Shown: one piece after another, positions 47,390 through 56,518 of the stretch
Layout: each line of letters begins with the position of its first letter
Numbering within the stretch: the first letter of the stretch is position 1
Translations under genes and position numbers: made by a program
Origin: Smittia aterrima
Lineage: Eukaryota > Arthropoda > Insecta > Diptera > Chironomidae
Length of the DNA: 64,000 nucleotides
Reading direction: 5' to 3'
NCBI GenBank assembly: GCA_033063855.1
Contig: CP093829.1
Span: 23,839,537 to 23,903,536, forward strand
The notes under the pieces: model-generated
The model's database searches: none
What the model saw: only the letters and a program-made list of their open reading frames with translations
What the model was told of the DNA's origin: nothing

Positions 47390-47708
47390 CATATTTAAAA
47401 TGTCTTCCATAAGTTTATGATGAACGCTGTTTAAATTTTGCAGCATTATTGCGGAATATTTGCGAGTTATTGTTTTACTCAGTTTTTTCTCATTTTTATT
47501 GTTAATCACAAGCTTTAACTTCTTCCCAATCATTTGGTTCCATCTGAAAATCAAAAATATACACAAATATAAATAAAAAACAAAAAGCGAAAATTTACTT
47601 TTTGCAAACTTGCGTTGAACTAAACAAAGATTCGAAGTCCATGCAATCAAATACAGTCGACAAGATCTTGTTTGGAAGATCATGTATTTTTATTTGCGCT
47701 CGACTCAT
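47354..47708 (-). CDS. Truncated F-box protein
   Basis: Two exons, 47708-47599 and 47543-47354, joined in phase 2, 99 residues. The first 45 residues form an F-box: IHDLPNKILSTVFDCMDFES, then STQVCKKWNQMI, the segment that binds SKP1 in SCF ubiquitin ligases. Only a short stretch follows before the reading runs into the direct repeat at 47389, whose sequence supplies the last dozen residues (after ILNM). No leucine-rich or other substrate-binding part remains, so this is probably a gene cut short by the repeat. Confidence 0.6.
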
Positions 47709-47997
47709 TTTTTATTTTGCTTTCTTGAAAATGAAATTATAAGTTTCTTTTGCAGGGGAAAATCTAAACCAATTCTTATGAGCCGCCAACTCCATAGACC
47801 GCCAAAATCACTGATAAATAAAAATCACTCTCGCATAATTCAATTTTCTCAATAAATGTTTTTTTTTTGTGGTTTTCAAAAATGTCTGCTTTATTTCACT
47901 TTCCAAAGAAAAATAACCAAACTGATTACAAGTTGATGACAACTTGAAAATTCTTAATATGCATTTTCAGAAATTCTGCTGAAGTTCTTGCCTTCTA

Positions 47998-49550
47998 AGG
48001 TGCGCAGAGTTCATTTAACGCAGGTAACATTTTTTGAAATATTTTAATCAAATGACCTAGAGCGATGAAGCGAAATAAAGTTTTATGATTCTTTTGCATT
48101 GTTTATATTAATTTATTAGAAAGTTTTTAAATCAGAAAATCAGAAATGAAATAAATTGAAATTTTTGTGAAATTAGCTGCAGATTTCGTTTAGCGCACCT
48201 TAACAAAAATAATTTTTATTCAATGACTGTTGATGATTTTAATTAGTTTTTGACTTTTATTAGTTGGGTTGAGGTTAAGTGGAGGTAAACAAGCAGTTTT
48301 GCAAAATTCAAAGTCACTCAATAAAAATGCCGAAAAATAAATACTTAAGCGACGTCGAAAAAGCTGTTAATGATGAAATAAACCAACTACAACTCTCCAA
48401 GGCGGTCATAGCAAAAAGATTCAAGAAAAGTCGTCGAGTTGTGCAAAATTATCTGAAAAAACGAGCAAGTTACGATCAAAAGAAGAAAACAAAGGGCAAC
48501 TCAAAGATCAACCATCGACAAAAGATTCAAATAACTCAACTTGCATCAACCGGAAGATTCACCGCAAATGAAATTGTCAATGAACTGAACTTGCTCATCA
48601 AGAAGGATGCAGTAGCTAAAATTTTGGAGAAGACCGGACACTCAAATACACGAAAAATATGCGTCAACCGTTCCTGAAGCCCGAACATGAAAGGGCACAT
48701 CCCGACTGGGCTAAAAAAATACATTCACTGGACGACGGAGTGGACCAATGTTATCTTTTCGGATAAGAAAAAGTTCAATTTGGATGGTTCAGATGGATTT
48801 GCATTCTATAGGCTTGATCTACGAATGTTAAAAAAAGTCGCTAATGTGGGGGTGGATCATTGATGGTCTGTACAGCATTTTTGATGCATGGATAGACTCC
48901 ACTGGCCAAAATTCGACTCAAAAGAATTCAAGAAACTACGTTGCCATTTTTGGAGACATTTTAATCCCATTCAGCGAAGACTACATGGATGAAGGCTTCG
49001 TTTTTCAACAAGATAATACATCAATCCATGCGGGTCGCGTGTCAAAAACTTGGTTCAACGACAAAGACATTAAGCTGTTGGAAAGACCAGCCCGTAGCCC
49101 TGATCTCAACCCCATCGAGAATCTTTGGGTAATAATGGCACGTAAGATTTACGAAGGAGGACGACAATTCGGAACAGTTTAAGAGCTTGAAGTCACTGTT
49201 CGTAATGTTTGGCGAGAAAATCGTACAACACTTCCCGAAACATTGATGAATTCCATGCCAAACCGCTTGATCAATGTTGTTCAACGAAATAGAAAACTAC
49301 TTAACAATTAAATCATCAACAGTCATTGAATAAAAATATTTTTGTTAAGGTGCGCTAAACGAAATCTGCAGCTAATTTCACAAAAATTTTAATTTATTTG
49401 ATTTCTGATTTTCTGATTTAAAAACTTTCTAATAAATTAGTATTAACAATGCAAAAGAATCATAAAACTTTGTTTCGTTTCATCGCTCTAGGTCATTTGG
49501 TTGAAATATTTCGAAAAATATTACCTGCGTTAAACGAACTCGGCGCACCT
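47998..49550 (+). mobile_element. Tc1-like transposon with long inverted repeats
   Basis: Terminal inverted repeats of about 240 bp (47998-48240 and 49310-49550) begin AGGTGCGC and are flanked on both sides by TA, the target duplication of the Tc1/mariner group. Each repeat also has an inner inverted copy of the end motif (GCGCACCTT at about 48194, mirrored near 49352), which may be a second transposase-binding site. The element contains one degraded transposase gene. Size 1553 bp. Confidence 0.88.
48327..49312 (+). pseudogene. Tc1-like transposase, degraded
   Basis: ATG 48327 starts a helix-turn-helix N-terminal part (LSKAVIAKRFKKSRRVVQNY). A frame change near 48657 separates it from the catalytic part. 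DDE residues can be traced: Asp in NVIFSDKKKF, Asp in FVFQQDNTSIH, Glu in SPDLNPIENLW. Further shifts near 48840-48860 and a TAA at about 49180 break the frame. It cannot make an intact transposase. Confidence 0.85.
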
Positions 49551-49611
49551 TATTCGCAACTGCAAAAAAAAAACATTTCCAGCATCATTTTACGAAATGA
49601 TTTTCACAAAA

Positions 49612-49747
49612 TTGTCATTTTTGATTGAGAATCTCTTTTGTCGACCAAGGTCCATATTCCAAACGGTTTGTCCGCTGTAAATGTTTTCTAAGAGTTGCAT
49701 TCGTCGATGCTTCTCTGATACTTCAAACTCGATTAAACCTCCATCGA
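49612..49747 (-). pseudogene. Captured fragment of fat (ft) coding exon
   Basis: 136 bp that match 58698-58833, part of the last fat exon coding for the start of the second laminin-G domain, with only a few mismatches. The intact translation (FEVSEKHRRMQLLENIYSG) is seen on the minus strand in the same orientation as fat. It sits between the Tc1-like element and the foldback-like element. No surrounding fat sequence was copied. Confidence 0.9.
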
Positions 49748-49766
49748 GAAGCCAACTGGAAGAAGC

Positions 49767-52700
49767 AGAAAATTTCATTGGCTGACTTTAATCGAATAGA
49801 AAAATGTGATAATAAAAAAAAATATTTTACAAATAATTAAATTTTATTTTTTATTAATCAAAACTTTTTTTTTTAAAAAGAGAATCGATTTTTTTCATGT
49901 GGGTTAGCCCGCCTATTTGAGATTTCTTCGAGAGAATGTGCGCGTACTTTGATGCCGGTAGTGAAAACTACCTCCTTGTTCTGATGTCCTGATCCTACAT
50001 ATTATTAACATCAAAATGTTAAAGTTGTATTTTAGGCGGCGCGTCGTCTTACTCTTCAATCTCTCAACTAGACCGACAGCGACATGAACGACTGTAAAAT
50101 GAACAGGCAAAAACCTTAAGACATATTCTTATGTTTCATTTTCTCCAATGATTTTTTTCGTTTCTTTTTGTTGAGTTTACCGTTTCGTTTTCCAACACTG
50201 CTATATGATTGACTACAATGCGATTTATTTTTGTTCAAAAATATTTAAATATTCCTCAATTTAAGGACTAATATTTAAACTGACTCCATTTCGTTCGAAA
50301 TTACGAACAATTTCTACCTTCTTTGAAGCTTTTAATGCATTTTCACTGATCTCCAAAGTTTTAAGGTTTCGACAGTTGCTTAGCAACTGAAATCAAACTA
50401 TGGGTCGTTCTAACGGGGTATCCCGTGAACGACGCGCTTTGACGCTTAGTTTACTTTTACCTCAATATAAGCCAGGATTAAATCCTAAAAGTGACCACAA
50501 ACAGTGCCCAGGACATCGGTGGTACCGTGCACGTTGGAGGTCACTCCGGAAATCATCGTTCTAGCGATGAAACTTAGTTGGAAAATTTCCCAACATGAGG
50601 TTAGAAATCTCAAAATCATTATAGTTACCAAGTCTTGCTTGGTAAGACATTGAGTTCCTTCACTCCAACTAGTTTGGTAGTTAAGGGTGAATCTCCACTA
50701 GCCTCCGGCACTCCAGTGATTTTGGTAAAATCAGCAGAGGTACACAGGAAAGTCTCCGTATAACGGCCGATTCTCAGAGAAACGTTCTAACAAGGTATCT
50801 TGTGAACGCAACTCTGTGATGATGGTTAATATATGGGAACCGCTCCGACACTTAGTCTCAATGCTTAATCTATAGACATCACGTCGACTCTAACTGCCAC
50901 AGCAAGCCAAGTGGCAAACCACTTTTAACATACACAAATCGGTTATTTAGATAGTCTCCCACTCAGCCCCTCTAACAAGGTATCTTGTGAGGACTACGCT
51001 GGGTGGTTGGTCGGTCAACTAATCCGGTTTACTCTAGAACGACCGTGTCACAGTTACTTAGGTGTCCTCACCATTGACTGGTCACTCATCATCTAAATTA
51101 CACAGCCCAATCCACAAACAACCCAATCTAGACATCACGTCGACTCTAACCGCCACAGCAAGCCAAGTGGCAAACCACTTTTATCTTACACAAATCGGTT
51201 ATTTGGATTGTCTCCCACTCAGCCCCTCTAACAAGGTATCTTGTGAGGACTACGCTGGGTGGTTGGTCGGTCAACTAATCCGGTTTACTCTAGAATGACC
51301 ATGTCACAGTTACTTAGGTGTCCTCACCATTGACTGGTCACTCATCATATAAATTACACAGCCCAATCCACAAACAACCCAGAATGACCATGTCACAGTT
51401 ACTTAGGTGCTCTCACCAATGACTGGTCACTCATCATCAAAAGTACACCCAATTTACAAACCTAGAATGACCATGTCGCAGTTACTTAGGTGCTCTCACC
51501 AATGACTGGTCTTTCAATACACACAATCACATAGGCCCTAATCGCCTTAATCAATACGACGGCAAGTCACCTAAGCACCACCCACCACAGGGAAAGTGAC
51601 ATACTTTATCTCCATTCACAGATCACTAAGACGCACAAGCTAATACGCAAGGCAGACAAATCCAAGGAATCAAGATACCTAAAAACTTTAAAGATGATAC
51701 AATGCAATTTTTCACATCTTGCCAGAATATCTAAGACTCTGGGACATGGGGACACACGGAGTCACATCATGATGCTCAGTGCACATCAACGAGTTTCAAC
51801 CCACAAGGAATACTTTGAATTCATTAAATCTAACAGTAAAATCACTCACTAACTATTCAGAGTAGAACACCAGCATTACGTTATAACTACCAGAGCTCAT
51901 GCTTGATAGTCAGCCCATATTCCATAAATCTAGATCAAATATAATGTGGAAACAATCCATGTCTAAAAACTATGTCCCCCTAAGAAATGATTACAAATTC
52001 TCAACAAGTAAAGTCAACAAGTTACTTTCCAGCTTCACGACGTGCCTTGACGCTCAGTTTACATTTACCTCAATATAAGCCAGGATTAAATCCTAAAAGT
52101 GACCACAAACAGTGCCCAGGACATCGGTGGTACCGTGCACGTTGGAGGTCACTCCGGAAATCATCGTTTTAGCGATGAAACTTAGTTGGAAAATTTCCCA
52201 ACATGAGGTTAGAAAATCTCAAAATCATTATAGTTACCAAGTCTTGCTTGGTAAGACATTGAGTTCCTTTACTCCAACTAGTTTGGTAGTTAAGGGTGAA
52301 TCTCCATTAGCCTCCGGCATTCTAGTGATTTTGGTAAAATCAGCAAAGGTACACAGGAAAGTCTCCGTATAACGGCCGATTCTCAGAGAACCGTTCTAAC
52401 AAGGTATCTTGTGAACGCAACTCTGTGATGATGGTTAATATATGGGAACCGCTCCGACACTCAGTCTTAAAGCCCTAATCTACAGACATCACGTCGACTC
52501 TAACCACCACAGCAAGCCAAGTGGTAAACCACTTTTAACAGACACAAATCGGTTATTTGGATTGCCTCCCATTCAGCCCCTCTAACAAGGTATCTTGTGA
52601 GGACTACGCTGGGTGGTTGGTTGGTCAATTAATCCGGTTTACCCTATAATGACCATGTCACAGTCACTTAGGTGCTCTCCATTACCGGTCACTCTTCAAA

Positions 52701-53243
52701 ATTACAACACATCCAACAAATTGTCCCACTGTCCCGCCTCATTCATACCTGCTCAAACATACGCTACAAACCATACTTGCTCAAACATACGCGAGCCATA
52801 ATCATACTTGCTCAAACATACGCGAGCCATCACACATCCAACAAATTGTCCCATTGTCCCGCCTCATTCATACTTGCTCAAACATACGCGAGCCATAATC
52901 ACAAGTCACTTAAGCACCATCCACTACAGTGGAAGGTGACAAACCTTATCACTTACAGAGTAAGACGACGCGCCGCCTAAAATACAACTTTAACATTTTG
53001 ATGTTAATAATATGTAGGATCAGGACATCAGGACATCAGGAAGTTATTACTACCGGCATCAAAGTACGCGCACGGTCTCTCGAAGAAATCTCAAATAGGC
53101 GGGCTAACCCACATGAAAAAAATCGATTCTTTTTTTTAAAAAAAAAGTTTTGATCAATAAAAAATAAAATTTAATTATTTGTAAAATATTTTTTTTTATT
53201 ATTACATTTTTCTATTCGATTAAAGTCAGCCAATGAAATTTTC
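49767..53243. mobile_element. Large foldback-like element, non-coding
   Basis: Inverted terminal arms of about 287 bp (49767-50054 and 52957-53243) enclose 2.9 kb. The arms share the run AATCGATT...TGGGTTAGCCCGCC and a GC-rich inner end GGCGGCGCGTCGTC. No transposase frame is present inside; the interior is made of nested direct repeats (see 50430-52680). Long arms with internal repeats and no gene fit a foldback (FB/Galileo-like) non-autonomous DNA element; family assignment is inference. A 16-bp pair GCCAACTGGAAGAAGC at 49751 and its inverse at 53419 lies outside the arms. Confidence 0.75.
50430..52680 (+). repeat. Nested direct repeats inside the foldback-like element
   Basis: A unit of about 630 bp occurs at 50430-51062 and again at 52037-52672 (shared blocks include CAATATAAGCCAGGATTAAA and AACAAGGTATCTTGTGA). 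Within it, 50876-51122 is repeated in tandem at 51131-51373, and a short block (AGAATGACCATGTC...GACTGGTC) recurs near 51381 and 51466. A 29-bp unit with ACTTGCTCAAACATACGCGA recurs three to four times at 52740-52900. No coding capacity is evident. Confidence 0.85.
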
Positions 53244-53908
53244 TGGCTTTATAAAATTTGTTTAGAATAGCTAGTGAAGTTTTAGTTTTGTTATTCCTTC
53301 ATTCACTCTTAAAATTCAATATTAGCATGGATTGAAACTATTAAGAGAATTCTGGAAACGATGACGTGGTCGATTCAGCTAAAGAAGCGCTAAAGTGGTT
53401 TTAATTGAAAGTAGAAGTGCTTCTTCCAGTTGGCTTGTTTTTACGTAGAGAGTTAAGGTTAAAAAATTTGTTCACTAAGGGATTGAGTTTTCTCACTTTG
53501 ACAACTAGTGTTGCTTCGTCAAGAGCTTAGCACGAAAAAGAATTTTTCAAGCGCTCGCCAGTTTGAAATAGGTAATTTCCACATTTTCGAAAGCTTTATC
53601 AGAAATTCTCACCAATGTGAAGTTTTTGAGCTTAGAGAGTTTTATAGTGAAAACAATTGATTTTATTTGAAAAAGATTCAGTCAAAATAAATATGATATT
53701 AATTAACAGATAAATTTATTTCATTTTTGAAATTTGGTTGAAACGTTTGTTAAAAGATTTTGATATTCTGTCGTAATAATTTAAAGTCTTTTTAGACAAA
53801 AGCTTGAGCTGATTTAGAAATGAAGAAATTTGCTGTAATCGCAGGAATAAATTCAGCGCTCATAAGGAACTAAAATGTCTAACTAAAATAATAGATTATT
53901 TACTATTG
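53244..53908. other. Intergenic stretch right of the foldback-like element
   Basis: About 660 bp. Apart from the 16-bp inverted match at 53419-53434 no feature is seen. A+T-rich. Confidence 0.3.
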
Positions 53909-54810
53909 TTATCTTGACTTTTTTATTGAAAATGATTTCCATGTTCTTGATTTCTTGTTAGATTGTGAGTGGGGTCTCTTCTTATTAACTTTTTTATCAT
54001 TATTTTGGTTGGTGTGTTCGAAATATTCAATTTCGACTGGAATTCCGCCAATCGTCAAATTCGAGCTACTCGAAAGTTGAACCGCTTTTACTGCATCTTC
54101 TTGCTTGCCGAAAAAGACAAAAGAAAAACCTCGATACGTTGAGTTTTCCCACTTTGGATTTATAATGTAGAGCGGATCACCGAAATTCGCAATGCATTCA
54201 AACAGAATGTCTGCCTTTAAGTTACCAGGGAAGCCCATGATGATTATTTCATTTGATAATATATTGGGGCGATACTCTTGCCTTCTTCCATCCATAATTT
54301 CATATCTTCTGAACTTGTCTGCTTGTGAGCGGGCTTTCTTTCTGTCTGCATCTTGTTGCAATTCTTTCATGTTCCGAAAATAATCGATGGAAACTATGTT
54401 TCCACCGATTTCAAATTGTTTTGATATTTGCACTGCATTGCTTGCTTCTTCCTCTTTATCGAATAAAACGAATGCGTAACCACGGTAAAAAGAATTATAA
54501 AGTTTGGGAATTACAACTCGAACTGGATCACCGATTTTTGCGATTGCCGCAAGTAGAATTTTTGTCTCTATGCAACCTGCGAAGCCCGTAATTACTATTT
54601 CCTTGTCCTAATAAATAAAAACATTTTTAAATTACTAATTTGATACCTTTATTTATCTATTAATATATTTACTATTTGAAGCTCTGACTGTTGGGAAATT
54701 TGATTCCGATTAATATGAAGTAAAATCTGGGTGAGTTGTTCGATTAATAGAGGCAGATAATTTTGCATTGCGACAATATTTTCCAATGGTATTTCATTTG
54801 GGAAACTCAT
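53909..54810 (-). CDS. Tandem-RRM RNA-binding protein
   Basis: Two exons, 54810-54673 and 54607-53909, phase 0, 278 residues. After an N-terminal helix-rich part (LPLLIEQLTQILLHI) come two RNA-recognition motifs: RRM1 with RNP2 IVITGF and RNP1 RGYAFVLF, RRM2 with RNP2 IIIMGF and RNP1 RGFSFVFF. A basic tail ends KKSRTWKSFSIKKSR, a likely nuclear localisation signal. No specific orthologue is recognised. Head-to-head with the paralogue at 55188, with 377 bp between the start codons. Confidence 0.78.
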
Positions 54811-54949
54811 ATTGACTGCTTTAAGATTGAGTTTTTTCTAATTTCACTTCTCTTGAAATACTCAAGATGAAGAAAAATCACTTTCTCATAATCCAATCTT
54901 CTCAATAATCAATAAATGTTTTTTTTTTTGGTTTTTAAAATGTTTATTT

Positions 54950-55120
54950 CACTTTTCAAGGCAAACTAACCAAACTGATTACAAGTTGATGACAACTTGA
55001 AGATTCTCAACGCGCATTTTCAGAAATTCTGCTGAAGTTCGCAACTGCAAAGAAACTACCAAACTGATTACAAGTTGATGACAACTTGAAAATTCTCAAC
55101 GCGCATTTTCACAAGTTCTT
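54950..55120 (+). repeat. Local tandem duplication, also shared with 47870-47990
   Basis: A block containing CCAAACTGATTACAAGTTGA and GATGACAACTTGA occurs twice here about 88 bp apart. A third copy at about 47918 flanks the Tc1-like element, so the intergenic region between the RRM genes has itself been duplicated into the repeat island. Confidence 0.8.
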
Positions 55121-55187
55121 TTAGTTTTCTAGGAGAAATTACAAGGAAGTGAAATTAAAACAAAACTTAATCTAAAAAACATTTAAA

Positions 55188-56064
55188 ATGGATTTTCCAA
55201 ATGACTCACATTTTCAAAATATTGTTGCAATGCCAAACGATCTACATAAACTGCAAGAACTTGCCCAGCTTGTATCTCAATTTGTGCAGAACTTAAGTTC
55301 TCAACAGTCATATGTACAAGGTTCGCAGCCAAACATCGTTATAGACACTCCTCAAGCTTCTACTTCCGCCGCTGTAGCTATTAATACTCAGCAAGAAATA
55401 AAGTAACTATTGTTTATCAAAGTGTTATTCTATGTTAAGCATTTTATTTTTTTCAGATTAAATGGAGACATCATTGATGTAAGTCGGTCGCGAAAAATGC
55501 TGAATGCAATAGTTTCGTTATTTTTTGGTTTGGCAAGTCGCGATTAATGTTTTTGATAATTTTGGGAATTGCAATTATTTGTGCTTAAAATTCTTTTATC
55601 CACCAAAAATAATTTCTACTCATAAATACGCAATAGTTGCAACTAGGTAATAAAAACATCTTCTCTTCCATTAGGACAGGGAAATAGTATTAACAGGCTT
55701 CATAGGTACCATCGAAACAAAAACTCTTCTTGCAACAATCGCGACTCTTGGTGAAGTCGTTCGAATTGTGGCTCCAAAATTCAAAAACTTTTTGTACAAA
55801 GGTTTCGTCTTCATTCTCTTCAAAGAACAGGAAGCAGCAAACAATGCTGTAAAACTCTCAAGAAATTTTTATTTTGACGGAACCCCAGTCAACATTGATT
55901 TCTTGAAGAACAAAACACAATTTCATCAAAACGAAGACAGGATGAGAGCCTGCTCACAACCGCATGAGCTGAGAAAAATTGAGATTGTGGACGGTCAAAA
56001 CCGAAAATATTTTGCTTCGTGTTTCGGAATTAAAGACAACAAAGGTGACGACATGACACCCTGA
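55188..56064 (+). CDS. RRM protein, shortened paralogue
   Basis: Three exons, 55188-55402, 55457-55478 (22 bp) and 55675-56064, 208 residues. N-terminal helix region (LQELAQLVSQFVQNL), then one RRM with RNP2 IVLTGF and RNP1 KGFVFILF, followed by ELRKIEIVDGQNRKYF as in the divergent paralogue. Unlike that gene it stops right after this stretch (GIKDNKGDDMTP), so the second RRM and basic tail are missing. Start codons of the two are divergent with 377 bp between, so they may share a promoter. The 22-bp exon is inferred from splice sites and phase. Confidence 0.65.
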
Positions 56065-56077
56065 GCGAGATCGTGAA

Positions 56078-56096
56078 GGGCGCCACAATGGCGCCC
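56078..56096 (+). terminator. Perfect GC-rich hairpin after the RRM gene
   Basis: GGGCGCCA - CAA - TGGCGCCC forms an 8-bp perfect stem 14 bp after the stop codon of the RRM gene. It could be a 3'UTR structure; a role in end formation is not established, and the type label is only the nearest available. Confidence 0.3.
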
Positions 56097-56518
56097 GTTA
56101 GAGAGCGCCACCAAACCCTGAAAAATATCAAATTTTAATTTAAGAAACTTTTTTTGTAAAGAAGATTTTTTTTGTCAATGAAATTTTTTCAATAAAGATT
56201 TAAAGTCTGAAATAAGTTAAAAATCTTCATTTAAATTCATCGTTTTTTATTTACAAAACTTTGTCATGATTCGAATTTCTTAAAATTCTTTTCTTTCGAC
56301 AACATCAAGTTAATTGTTTTAGTTGATAATCTTATGTAAAATCTAAATTATGGCAAGCTCCATCAGTTTTTCGCTTATGAGTCTTTTTAATGCCTCTTCT
56401 AGTAAGGCAACAGAAGAATTTACATTTTAACATATTTTGCACAAATTTTCAAAGTCTTTCGATAGCCTAAGTTAAAAATTAATTTCATTTACAAAACATT
56501 CGTGTGACGCGGTTTTTC

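Noticed and set aside
49767..53243. LTR retrotransposon or Helitron reading of the large element
   Set aside because: The ends are inverted, not direct, repeats, and no gag/pol, Rep/helicase frame or CTRR end is visible.
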